Shown one piece after another: positions 44,541 through 51,163 of a DNA stretch of 64,000 nucleotides. Each line of letters begins with the position of its first letter. Within the stretch, counting starts at the first letter, position 1. The DNA is from Bog-473 sp963738135 (GTDB lineage: Bacteria; Actinomycetota; Acidimicrobiia; Acidimicrobiales; RAAP-2). Position numbers and translations under genes: made by a program. The stretch spans positions 310,001 to 374,000 of the forward strand of contig CAVTVK010000002.1 of NCBI GenBank assembly GCA_963738135.1, written 5' to 3'. The notes beneath the pieces were generated by a model, which was given only the letters and a program-made list of their open reading frames with translations, did no database searches and was not told the DNA's origin.

Positions 44541-44560
44541 GGGGTGCCCCCCATCGCCGG
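44541..44560 (+). promoter_or_regulatory. recurring motif 5
   Basis: GGGGTGCCCCCCATCGCCGG starts 3 bases after a stop codon. GGGTGCCCCCCATCGCCG is shared with motif 4, the longest identity among the instances. Confidence 0.5.
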
Positions 44561-44567
44561 ATATGCA

Positions 44568-45026
44568 CTAGCACTTCACCGGTTTTCCTATTGGTGGCGC
44601 CTCGGCAACAAGTTCCCACCCTTGCCCACCATGCTCGATTGTGAGATTCGCGTGAGCAGCTGAGCCGTTCTCTAGCGCTCGACTCCAATAGCCTTCCGGT
44701 TGGCCGTTCGCCACCCCGCGACCCGTGTAGCGCCAACCCACCGCACTCAGACGTGAGTCCACATCTTCGAGTACGGACTCCGCGGCCAACGGTGAGCGAA
44801 AAGCAACTTGTGCGACGACGCTGCTCCAGCCCCGTGTCGAGGGATTCCCATCGCAAGAGTCCACGAGCGGTTCGTCGAGGTGCCGGTACATGACTGCAGA
44901 CCCACTCGGGATGGCTTCGGCAACGGGCTTCAATGTGGTGAGGATTTGACCACCGGGGTCGGGGTTGCCCAGTGAATCTGGCCGAGTACCCAGCCATATT
45001 CCCAAGGGCAGGCCGATGAGCACCAA
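44568..45026 (-). CDS. small membrane-anchored or exported protein, N-terminus uncertain
   Basis: 152 codons from TTG 45026. The frame continues upstream without a stop to about 45118 and reads DEVGQDHTRPGRGCLLWATV before the hydrophobic LLVLIGLPLGIWLG, so the true N-terminus probably lies upstream. No ATG or GTG is available there, so another sequence break may be hidden. The exported part has an Ala/Glu-rich domain with one Cys near the middle (LVDSCDGN) and one at the end. No family recognised. Confidence 0.45.
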   Translation of the reverse strand: MVLIGLPLGIWLGTRPDSLGNPDPGGQILTTLKPVAEAIPSGSAVMYRHLDEPLVDSCDGNPSTRGWSSVVAQVAFRSPLAAESVLEDVDSRLSAVGWRYTGRGVANGQPEGYWSRALENGSAAHANLTIEHGGQGWELVAEAPPIGKPVKC

Positions 45027-45215
45027 CAGCCCGACCGTGGCCCACAGCAGACAGCCACGGCCGGGGCGGGTGTGATCCTGGCCGACTTCGTCTTCTACGA
45101 AGGGGGCGGCTTCACCACGTCAACAGCTTGTCACTCTGCCGATCTTTGTGCCCCGTACCGGGCACGGTGCCATACTTCAGGCGGTGGACTCGGGCGTCAG
45201 ATTATTGGTTCGTCG

Positions 45216-45767
45216 ATGAGTCTATGGGGACCTATTGTCCACACTGCTCGGTTAGTCCTGCGACCGTTCTCCGACGCAGACCGGGTCCCATTCGCCGAAC
45301 TGAACGCTCACCCGCTCGTGGTGGAGTCGCTAGGCAACTCGCTCAGTCGGGAGGAGAGCGATGCCTTCGTCGGTCGAATACTCGAAGAGATGGACCGCGA
45401 GGGCTGGGGTCTGTGGGCCATCGAGGTGACCGGTGGTGGATCGTTCGTGGGTATGGTCGGGCTACACCGTGTGAACAAGGCGCTACCCCTCGCTCCGGCG
45501 GTGGAGACCGGCTGGCGCTTGCATCCGGACCACTGGGGACACGGCTACGTCACCGAGGCCGCCGCCGCGTCGGTGGTGTTCGGGTTCGACGAGGTAGGGC
45601 TCGACGAGATCGTGGCCTTCACCTCAACGCGCAATACGAGGTCACAGGCGGTTATGGAGCGAATCGGTATGGTCCGCGATCCGTCGGAGGACTTTGATCA
45701 CCCTTCGGCTCCCGAGGGCAGCCCGCATCGTCGCCAGGTTCTCTATCGGATCGGCGCAGCCCGGTAG
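45216..45767 (+). CDS. GNAT-family N-acetyltransferase (RimJ/RimL type)
   Basis: ATG 45216; 183 residues. TARLVLRPFSDADRVPFAEL is the usual N-terminus of the RimJ/RimL-like Acetyltransf_3 group, ETGWRLHPDHWGHGYVTEAA is the acetyl-CoA-binding motif A with W-G-x-G-Y, and SQAVMERIGM is motif B. It transfers acetyl from acetyl-CoA to an amine, possibly a protein N-terminus, a small molecule or an antibiotic. Its 3' end overlaps the convergent DinB gene by 25 bases. Confidence 0.85.
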   Translation: MSLWGPIVHTARLVLRPFSDADRVPFAELNAHPLVVESLGNSLSREESDAFVGRILEEMDREGWGLWAIEVTGGGSFVGMVGLHRVNKALPLAPAVETGWRLHPDHWGHGYVTEAAAASVVFGFDEVGLDEIVAFTSTRNTRSQAVMERIGMVRDPSEDFDHPSAPEGSPHRRQVLYRIGAAR

Positions 45768-46339
45768 TTGAGAGCATGCCCCGACCGCCGGAGTGAGCGA
45801 TGGATGTCCAGGAGGTGGTGTGTCTCTTCGTCGACGACTTTGCGGACGACCGCGATGGCGGTCATTTCCTCGTCGCCCAAAACGATCACCCGACCCCACT
45901 GGTCGGCGTCGATGGTGGTGACTTTCCGGGCCATGCGGTTCGCGTTAGCGACCAGCTCCTCTGCTGTGGTGGTGGGATCAAGGGCGTTATAGCCCCCCGC
46001 CGCGGCCGCTTCGTCGGCGATCGACGGATCCGGACGAGGGAGGACTGGCCGGTCCTCGGCGAGCAACATGTGGAGAGCCCCACTCCAAAGAGCGATCACG
46101 TCCCGAACATGGGCAGTGTATTCAAGAGCCGACCAAGAATGGGCGCTCGGTCGTCGGCGAAGCACGTCCTCAGGATCAGCGGGAAGGAGGTGGGTAAGCG
46201 CAGCCCGGTACTCGGGCCCGAGATCGCTTACTGCAACCTCAGCATTCTCAGCGGTGACGTTTGCCGCCAGCCAACCGCATTCCTCGCAGCGCTCGGGCGG
46301 GTTGATTGGACGAGGCAGAGCGTCGGGCATGGCGGTCAA
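45743..46339 (-). CDS. DinB-superfamily protein
   Basis: ATG 46339; 198 residues. CEECGWLAANVTAENAEVAV at the N-terminus, AHSWSALEYTAHVRDVIALW with the first metal-binding His, and VDEETHHLLDIHRSL with the last His pair give the typical three-His pattern of DinB/YfiT four-helix proteins. The N-terminal Cys pair (CEECGW) is often seen in actinobacterial members. Possibly a thiol-dependent metalloenzyme; substrate unknown. Tail-to-tail overlap with the acetyltransferase gene. Confidence 0.78.
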   Translation of the reverse strand: MTAMPDALPRPINPPERCEECGWLAANVTAENAEVAVSDLGPEYRAALTHLLPADPEDVLRRRPSAHSWSALEYTAHVRDVIALWSGALHMLLAEDRPVLPRPDPSIADEAAAAGGYNALDPTTTAEELVANANRMARKVTTIDADQWGRVIVLGDEEMTAIAVVRKVVDEETHHLLDIHRSLRRSGHALNYRAAPIR

Positions 46340-46595
46340 TATTCTGCCTCTTGGGTGGGGAGCCCCACCGCCCGATTACTTCGGTCATCTGACATGTCCC
46401 CTGTCGCCGGATCAGCGTCGCTTCATCGCCTATGACATGCTTTTTCGTGGAATGGGTTCGATCGTCTGGGACCGAGAAACTAGCGAGGTCCACCGAATGC
46501 CAACTCTCGACGATGTCGAAGGCCTGACTAGCCGCACGTATGATTGGGTCACTTTCATTGTGCGTCCCCGAACCGGGCCTCGGTGTTTCCGATAG
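46330..46595 (+). CDS. doubtful small hypothetical protein
   Basis: An 88-codon frame from ATG 46330 with a protein-like interior (SPDQRRFIAYDMLFRGMGSI, VWDRETSEVHRMPTLDDVEG). It has no recognised family, overlaps the start of the divergent DinB gene and contains a weak motif instance (TGTCCCCTGTCGCCGG, 46395-46410), which argues that the region may be non-coding. Confidence 0.25.
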
Positions 46596-46612
46596 CTCCG
46601 TCGGAGCCTCAA

Positions 46613-47635
46613 CTATTTGGCTTGGAGGAAAAGTGCGACGGCCATGAGGACCGCTACAACCACTCCTGCGCGGAGTAGCGAGCCACCACTGCTTCGCATC
46701 TGACTTCCGTAGGCAGCTCGTTCCGCCGCCTTCGGCGTGCTCGACGAATCATTGTCCTGTCGAGTGAGATCCACCGACCGCAATCGGGTCAAGGCCGTCG
46801 CGGCGGCCCAGCCGATCGTTGCCGTCGCCAGGGGAAGACCTATCAGATAGAGCATCGCCATGTTGGAGAACGCCTCGCTTACCCCCCGGGAAATCCCCGT
46901 CCCCGGGTCGAGCGGTCCTCCGTCGATCGCCACCACCGCGATCGTCGAGAAAAAGAACATGACCAGCCCGGCACTGACGCCGGCCAGCCGAGCCACGCGC
47001 CGGCCCGCCAAGGCGCTCCGGCTTCGCCATGTTCCACCGACTCCCACGATCAATGGGACGACGAGCAGCAATGTGGGGATGGACCAACGACCTACGGAAC
47101 GGATGTCGATGATGCCGAGAAAAGTGAGCTGGGAACACGCCAACCACGCAGCCGCGACGAAGAGTCCACCCACCAGCCCCGGACCAGCCACACTCGGGCG
47201 GCGCAATAACACGCTCCCGGCAAGGATCAAACCCATCGTGAGGATCGCCAGGATCACCAACAACACCCAGTTCCAAGGGTTGGCGCCCAGCCCAAAGTGG
47301 ACGAACCCAAAGCCGAAGCAGGCGGCGCTGCCCAGCCCAACCGCTGCTAGTGCTGCCATCGGTGCGACCGGCCCCCATGGCGGCACCAGCACGACGCCTG
47401 CTACGCATCCGAGAGCGAAGCGCCACCGCCCCGAACGACCTTCGATCCGGTCCAACTCGCCGAGCATCGCCAACCCCCACTCGACCTGCTCGGCGGGTAG
47501 AAGTCCGACCGCCCATTGCAACAACCGGAGCGGCACGTCGTCTCGCACTGCCTGCCTCTCTAGAGGTCGACGCCCGCGCCTCCACAGCACCGCCCCTGCG
47601 GCGGCCACCAATAGCAACGCGAGGACCGCCGGCAC
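46613..47635 (-). CDS. multi-pass membrane protein paired with PadR
   Basis: GTG 47635 shares one base with the upstream PadR stop (TAGTG). The 340-residue protein has a first helix at 3-18, then a soluble region with LQWAVGLLPAEQVEWGLAML and GELDRIEGRSGRWRFALGC, a signature seen in membrane proteins adjacent to PadR regulators. Seven or so further helices follow. Function unknown; by analogy with PadR-linked genes it may respond to membrane stress or a drug. The two genes are translationally coupled. Confidence 0.7.
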   Translation of the reverse strand: MPAVLALLLVAAAGAVLWRRGRRPLERQAVRDDVPLRLLQWAVGLLPAEQVEWGLAMLGELDRIEGRSGRWRFALGCVAGVVLVPPWGPVAPMAALAAVGLGSAACFGFGFVHFGLGANPWNWVLLVILAILTMGLILAGSVLLRRPSVAGPGLVGGLFVAAAWLACSQLTFLGIIDIRSVGRWSIPTLLLVVPLIVGVGGTWRSRSALAGRRVARLAGVSAGLVMFFFSTIAVVAIDGGPLDPGTGISRGVSEAFSNMAMLYLIGLPLATATIGWAAATALTRLRSVDLTRQDNDSSSTPKAAERAAYGSQMRSSGGSLLRAGVVVAVLMAVALFLQAK

Positions 47636-47949
47636 TATGCCCCGCTCAAACCCAAGCGTCGGCGTGGCACCGGCCGTTTGACCCGCGCGGCGTCGAGCGC
47701 CGAGACGTACTCGCGTCCCGTCGGGGTCAGCCGATACAGGTGTCGGGGCGGCCGGCCGGGGGGCCCTGGCTCCCAGGACGTTTCGAGCAATTCACGCTCG
47801 GCGAGCCGGATCAAGATCGGATACAGCGAGCCAGATTTCAGGTGGACTTCTGTAGCGAGGTCATAGCCATAGCGCCACTGCGCCGGATCGGCGGCCAGTG
47901 CCAGGAGAACTCTGATCACCTGCGGAGATGGACCTCGTGAACGAGTCAC
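47635..47949 (-). CDS. PadR-family transcriptional regulator
   Basis: GTG 47949; 104 residues, the short PadR-s2 type. VLLALAADPAQWRYGYDLAT, SGSLYPILIRLAERELLETS and the wing PPRHLYRLTPTGREYVSAL are standard PadR winged-helix features. It probably represses its own operon, which includes the membrane protein. A palindrome, ctatatag, sits between the -35 and -10 of its promoter. The start codon lies only 7 bases after the -10, suggesting leaderless translation, common in actinobacteria. Confidence 0.88.
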   Translation of the reverse strand: MTRSRGPSPQVIRVLLALAADPAQWRYGYDLATEVHLKSGSLYPILIRLAERELLETSWEPGPPGRPPRHLYRLTPTGREYVSALDAARVKRPVPRRRLGLSGA

Positions 47950-47956
47950 GGCAATA

Positions 47957-47984
47957 ACTCTACCTATATAGCCATCCGTGTCAA
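47957..47984 (-). promoter_or_regulatory. padR promoter with embedded palindrome
   Basis: Minus strand: TTGACA (47984-47979), 16-base spacer, TAGAGT (47962-47957), then 7 bases to the GTG start. The 8-bp palindrome ctatatag (47964-47971) fills the spacer and is a likely PadR operator. Confidence 0.6.
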
Positions 47985-47997
47985 GCGCAGAGGATCC

Positions 47998-49215
47998 TTA
48001 GCCGAAGGGGACAGTCACCGGGCCGGGAACCGGTCGGTAGACCGCAAAGAAATCACGGTCATCGGGGACGAGGTAGCGGTCAGGCGACTGATTCGGGTTG
48101 GGCCCAACCATCGTGGGGTTGAGGCCTGGGGGGTTGTACGTGTTGAGCGTGTGCCATTCAGGGTTTATGTCGAACTCCATTGCCCGCACCGCACCGACGT
48201 GCTGAAGGATCTGCGCGATGCTGACCACTGTCTGATAATTCGCGGCAACGTAAATGAGGTTGCCTCGAGCATCGATGCCAACGCCAGTGCGCCAAACTTG
48301 GGTAACTCCCCCGAGCGTGTATCCCCACTGCGGGCTGTCCGGATTAGTGTCCAACGTCGGATTCAGCTGACTGTTCCAGACGATCGGAGCCAGGCTCTGT
48401 CGCGCCCATGCGACGCCCGGGCCTGGGTTCGGTCCTCCGCTCCAATTGACGATGTCGACGCGACCATCCGTGTATCCAATGAGCGTCGCGTTGCCGCCCT
48501 TCAGCGGTTCGTTCGTTTGGCCGTTATCGGCTGACCCGTTGTTGCCGTCGACATAGGTGAAGCCGCCGTTGAAGGTGGCAAGGAGACGAGAACGCTGGCT
48601 GTATGGGACCATCGTGGGCCCTCGCACGGCTGCATTCGGCGGCTCATAACGGCCCGGGTAATAGCCGATCTGGGTACGTGTGTGGTCGAACCAGGCGACA
48701 TAGGCCACGATCTGTGGGTAGTTGGGGTCAGGACGATACGTCGTTGCCAAAACGGGTGCAGCACCATCGACCGATGGTCCGGTCGGTTGCCAGACCCCCT
48801 CGCCGGGAAGCGGGTTGGAGAAAATAGGAGTGATCGCCGGAGGCCACGCTGTCGTCGCTGGCGCCGTGGTGTGCTTTGCCCCCACCTTCGGCAGGCTCTT
48901 CAGCTGCGGTCCGCCCTTTTTGGGCGCTTGGTTGCTGTAGTAGACCTGCTCGACGTGATCGGCGGCCCAGTTACCTATGCCGAAGGGAACGTTGTACCTT
49001 ACCCATTCAACGCTATTCACACTCCATGAGAGGCTCGTGGGCCGCAGCATCCAGACGGAATAGGAAACGGTCGCCCATAACAGCACGACGACGAGCGGCA
49101 CCACGATCAATGCGCGCACGAGTTTGCCCCGGCGACTGAGTCTCCGCCTCCGCCTTCGTCTCCGCGCAGGGTCTCGGACTTGCGCTTGGACATCTGGATC
49201 CTCAGAAGATGTCAC
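47998..49215 (-). CDS. membrane-anchored phosphodiester glycosidase (NAGPA/DUF2233) domain protein
   Basis: The 405-residue protein has a cytoplasmic Arg run (ARRRRRRRRLSRRGK), one transmembrane helix at about 33-54 and a Pro/Ala-rich linker. Its exported domain carries LLATFNGGFTYVDG, GGNATLIGYTDGRVDIVNWS, RTGVGIDARGNLIYVAA and GAVRAMEFDINPEWHTLN, the conserved blocks of the NAGPA/phosphodiester-glycosidase family. Relatives cleave a sugar-phosphodiester bond or act on exopolysaccharide; the substrate here is unknown. It is separated from padR by only 48 bases but has the same orientation, so it is not part of that unit. Confidence 0.82.
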   Translation of the reverse strand: MTSSEDPDVQAQVRDPARRRRRRRRLSRRGKLVRALIVVPLVVVLLWATVSYSVWMLRPTSLSWSVNSVEWVRYNVPFGIGNWAADHVEQVYYSNQAPKKGGPQLKSLPKVGAKHTTAPATTAWPPAITPIFSNPLPGEGVWQPTGPSVDGAAPVLATTYRPDPNYPQIVAYVAWFDHTRTQIGYYPGRYEPPNAAVRGPTMVPYSQRSRLLATFNGGFTYVDGNNGSADNGQTNEPLKGGNATLIGYTDGRVDIVNWSGGPNPGPGVAWARQSLAPIVWNSQLNPTLDTNPDSPQWGYTLGGVTQVWRTGVGIDARGNLIYVAANYQTVVSIAQILQHVGAVRAMEFDINPEWHTLNTYNPPGLNPTMVGPNPNQSPDRYLVPDDRDFFAVYRPVPGPVTVPFG

Positions 49216-49625
49216 CAGATCGGGCGGTGGGCGGATCTGGAATTGTGGTCAGCGAATTGGTTATCGGGCGCCACGCCTGAAGCCTAGCGGTCGCCTTTCG
49301 ATGCCCCTTAGAGCCATTCCTACGCCTATGGGATGATCGGTGTCGGAACGTCACCTTTCGACGAAGTCGGCGATCGTGAACCCACCGGCTCCCCGCGGGG
49401 CAGAACGGTGGGCAGAAGTGAGTCGATCGGCAGACTTTTCCGGAAGGCGAATAAATGCACCGGTGCGATCGAGAGGCGCGCATCACTATGTCAGTCGCCC
49501 AGTTTTGGTTCAAGGAGATTAGGAGCTGGGCGTCTATCAAGCCCAGGCACTCAAGTGCTAGGGCGGGGCTGGGGTGACTTCATGCCCATAGACACCATCA
49601 ACACGACTCGGCCAGACTCGTCGAG
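49216..49625. other. divergent intergenic region
   Basis: 410 bases between the glycosidase and NUDIX genes, with no supported ORF; frames here are short and lack ribosome binding sites. Presumably carries both promoters. Confidence 0.5.
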
Positions 49626-50105
49626 GTGAGTGAACGTGAGGCGGTCAGGGCCGTGTTCATCGACGCCACGGGCGCCGTCTTCCTTATGCGCATCATCGAG
49701 CCACGCTCAGGCCAAGGCTGGTGGATTACCCCTGGGGGCGGCATCGAAGCTGGCGAGATCCCGCTTGCGGCCTTGCACCGAGAGACCTCCGAGGAACTCG
49801 GTGTCGACCTCGCCCATATCGGCACTCCAAAGGCGATGTGGCATCGCCGGGTCGCATTCTCTTGGGATGGAGGCGAGTTCAGCCAACATGAAACGTTCTA
49901 TCTCATCCGCTGTGACCGATTCGATCCACCTAGGTGCGAAGATGGCGACGGTCAGAGTTCCTCCGTCCCAGGTGAACCCAGATGGTGGACGACGACCGAA
50001 ATAAGGGCCTCCTCGGAGAACATCGCTCCAGAAGGATTGGCGGAATTGCTCGAAGGTTTGGACCGCGATGGACCGCTGCGAACACCCCGGGACATAAGCG
50101 TGTGA
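49626..50105 (+). CDS. NUDIX hydrolase
   Basis: GTG 49626; 159 residues. The Nudix box starts at GGGIEAGEIPLAALHRETSE and ends with ELGV, matching G-x5-E-x7-R-E-U-x-E-E-x-G-U. The N-terminus (REAVRAVFIDATGAVFLMRI) is the usual first strand. It hydrolyses a nucleoside diphosphate linked to another moiety; the specificity is not readable. No operon partner; the cyclic-nucleotide-binding gene converges on it. Confidence 0.9.
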   Translation: MSEREAVRAVFIDATGAVFLMRIIEPRSGQGWWITPGGGIEAGEIPLAALHRETSEELGVDLAHIGTPKAMWHRRVAFSWDGGEFSQHETFYLIRCDRFDPPRCEDGDGQSSSVPGEPRWWTTTEIRASSENIAPEGLAELLEGLDRDGPLRTPRDISV

Positions 50106-50226
50106 TCGGATTTGCTGTGTGGTGGTGTTCAGCCTCCTACCCCACGACAAACATGGGCTTGACAGCCCATAGCAGCATCGAACAGGACACCCTGCCCGCC
50201 TTGATGGTGGGGTGGAGAGATCCGGC

Positions 50227-50754
50227 CTAGTTCGCCTCGCTCGTGATGGGCCTTGTGATGTTCGTGAAAGATGGCCAGTCCTGATGGGATTCGCCAGAAC
50301 CACCGGATGCTTCTCGTCCATCGACAGCCGCAAGTCGGGCGTCCACAATGCGCAATCGATTGGCCATTCTTTTCAACAAGGCATTTCGAAATTCGGGGAT
50401 CTGGGCCATTGCGGTTAACTCACGCGGCCCGATGACCAGCAATTCCAGATCCGACAGCGCAGTGACAGTGGCGCTGCGAGGGCCGCGGTTCAAGGCTCCC
50501 AGTTCGCCAAAGAAGTCGCAGGGGCCGAGTACGTTGACCCGTCGGCCGGCCTGAGTGACTTCGACCGTGCCAGCGAGGATAAGGAAGAGCTCTCTGTCGC
50601 TCTGCCCCTCCCTCACCACTATTCCGCCCTTGTCAATCTCGACGCGCTCCGCCAGGCGCGCCACCTCTCGGAGCTGCGCCTTGGTACATGCCCTGAATTG
50701 TTCTAGTGACTTCAGGTGGTCAACGGCGGGCTGTCGACTAAAGGTCCGCAACAT
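50227..50754 (-). CDS. stand-alone cyclic-nucleotide-binding domain protein
   Basis: ATG 50754 is chosen because ctaaagaggagccagac precedes it; the frame is open to 50835. The 175-residue protein is essentially one cNMP-binding domain: VVREGQSDRELFLILAGTVE and the phosphate-binding cassette FFGELGALNRGPRSATVTA with its Glu and Arg intact. A short helical tail and a Ser/Gly-rich end follow. There is no DNA-binding HTH, so it is not a CRP-type regulator; it may sense cAMP and act on a partner. Three genes with nucleotide cyclase domains lie within 20 kb. Confidence 0.85.
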   Translation of the reverse strand: MLRTFSRQPAVDHLKSLEQFRACTKAQLREVARLAERVEIDKGGIVVREGQSDRELFLILAGTVEVTQAGRRVNVLGPCDFFGELGALNRGPRSATVTALSDLELLVIGPRELTAMAQIPEFRNALLKRMANRLRIVDARLAAVDGREASGGSGESHQDWPSFTNITRPITSEAN

Positions 50755-51163
50755 GTCTGGCTCCTCTTTAGAGCCCGCAACCCCCAACCGGTTCATATCA
50801 GCACCGCGTAGCGCCTGACTACACGTGCGATGCAACTAGTTTCACGAATTGCGCCACGATGCGCAAGAGGTATTGATGGCTTAATCGCGATTTCACACGC
50901 GAGTGGGCATGGTCGGGTAGAGACGAACAGAAAGCGGTGTCGGAACTTGGAATCACCTGAATCCGCTCTGAGATTTTCGTTACAACCGCGAGGTCGAAAT
51001 CGACTTGGGTCAGCGTCGAGTTCTCAGTCTCTGCGGAGCCGTCGGAGTGGGAGGCATCGTCGAACGTACCTAGAGACAAGTGATCGGCGATTCTGCGTCA
51101 TACATCCATCACGGAATTCGCTCCGCGGGCTCCCTTCTGGGTGGCCGAACCCGAGCGCAAGGG
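50755..51163. other. no supported gene
   Basis: 409 bases between two minus-strand genes. An 86-codon minus frame (50819-51079) has no family resemblance and no ribosome binding site, so I do not call it. Confidence 0.45.

Noticed and set aside
35534..44560. Integron cassette array with attC-like sites after each small gene
   Set aside because: The GTTAGGG and CCCCTAAC blocks resemble attC core sites, but the last position does not fit GTTRRRY, the paired inner and outer boxes are absent, genes point both ways and no integrase is present.
33731..47000. Integrated element with tRNA-Gly as attachment site
   Set aside because: No integrase gene and no duplicated tRNA 3' end were found inside the window, so boundaries cannot be supported.
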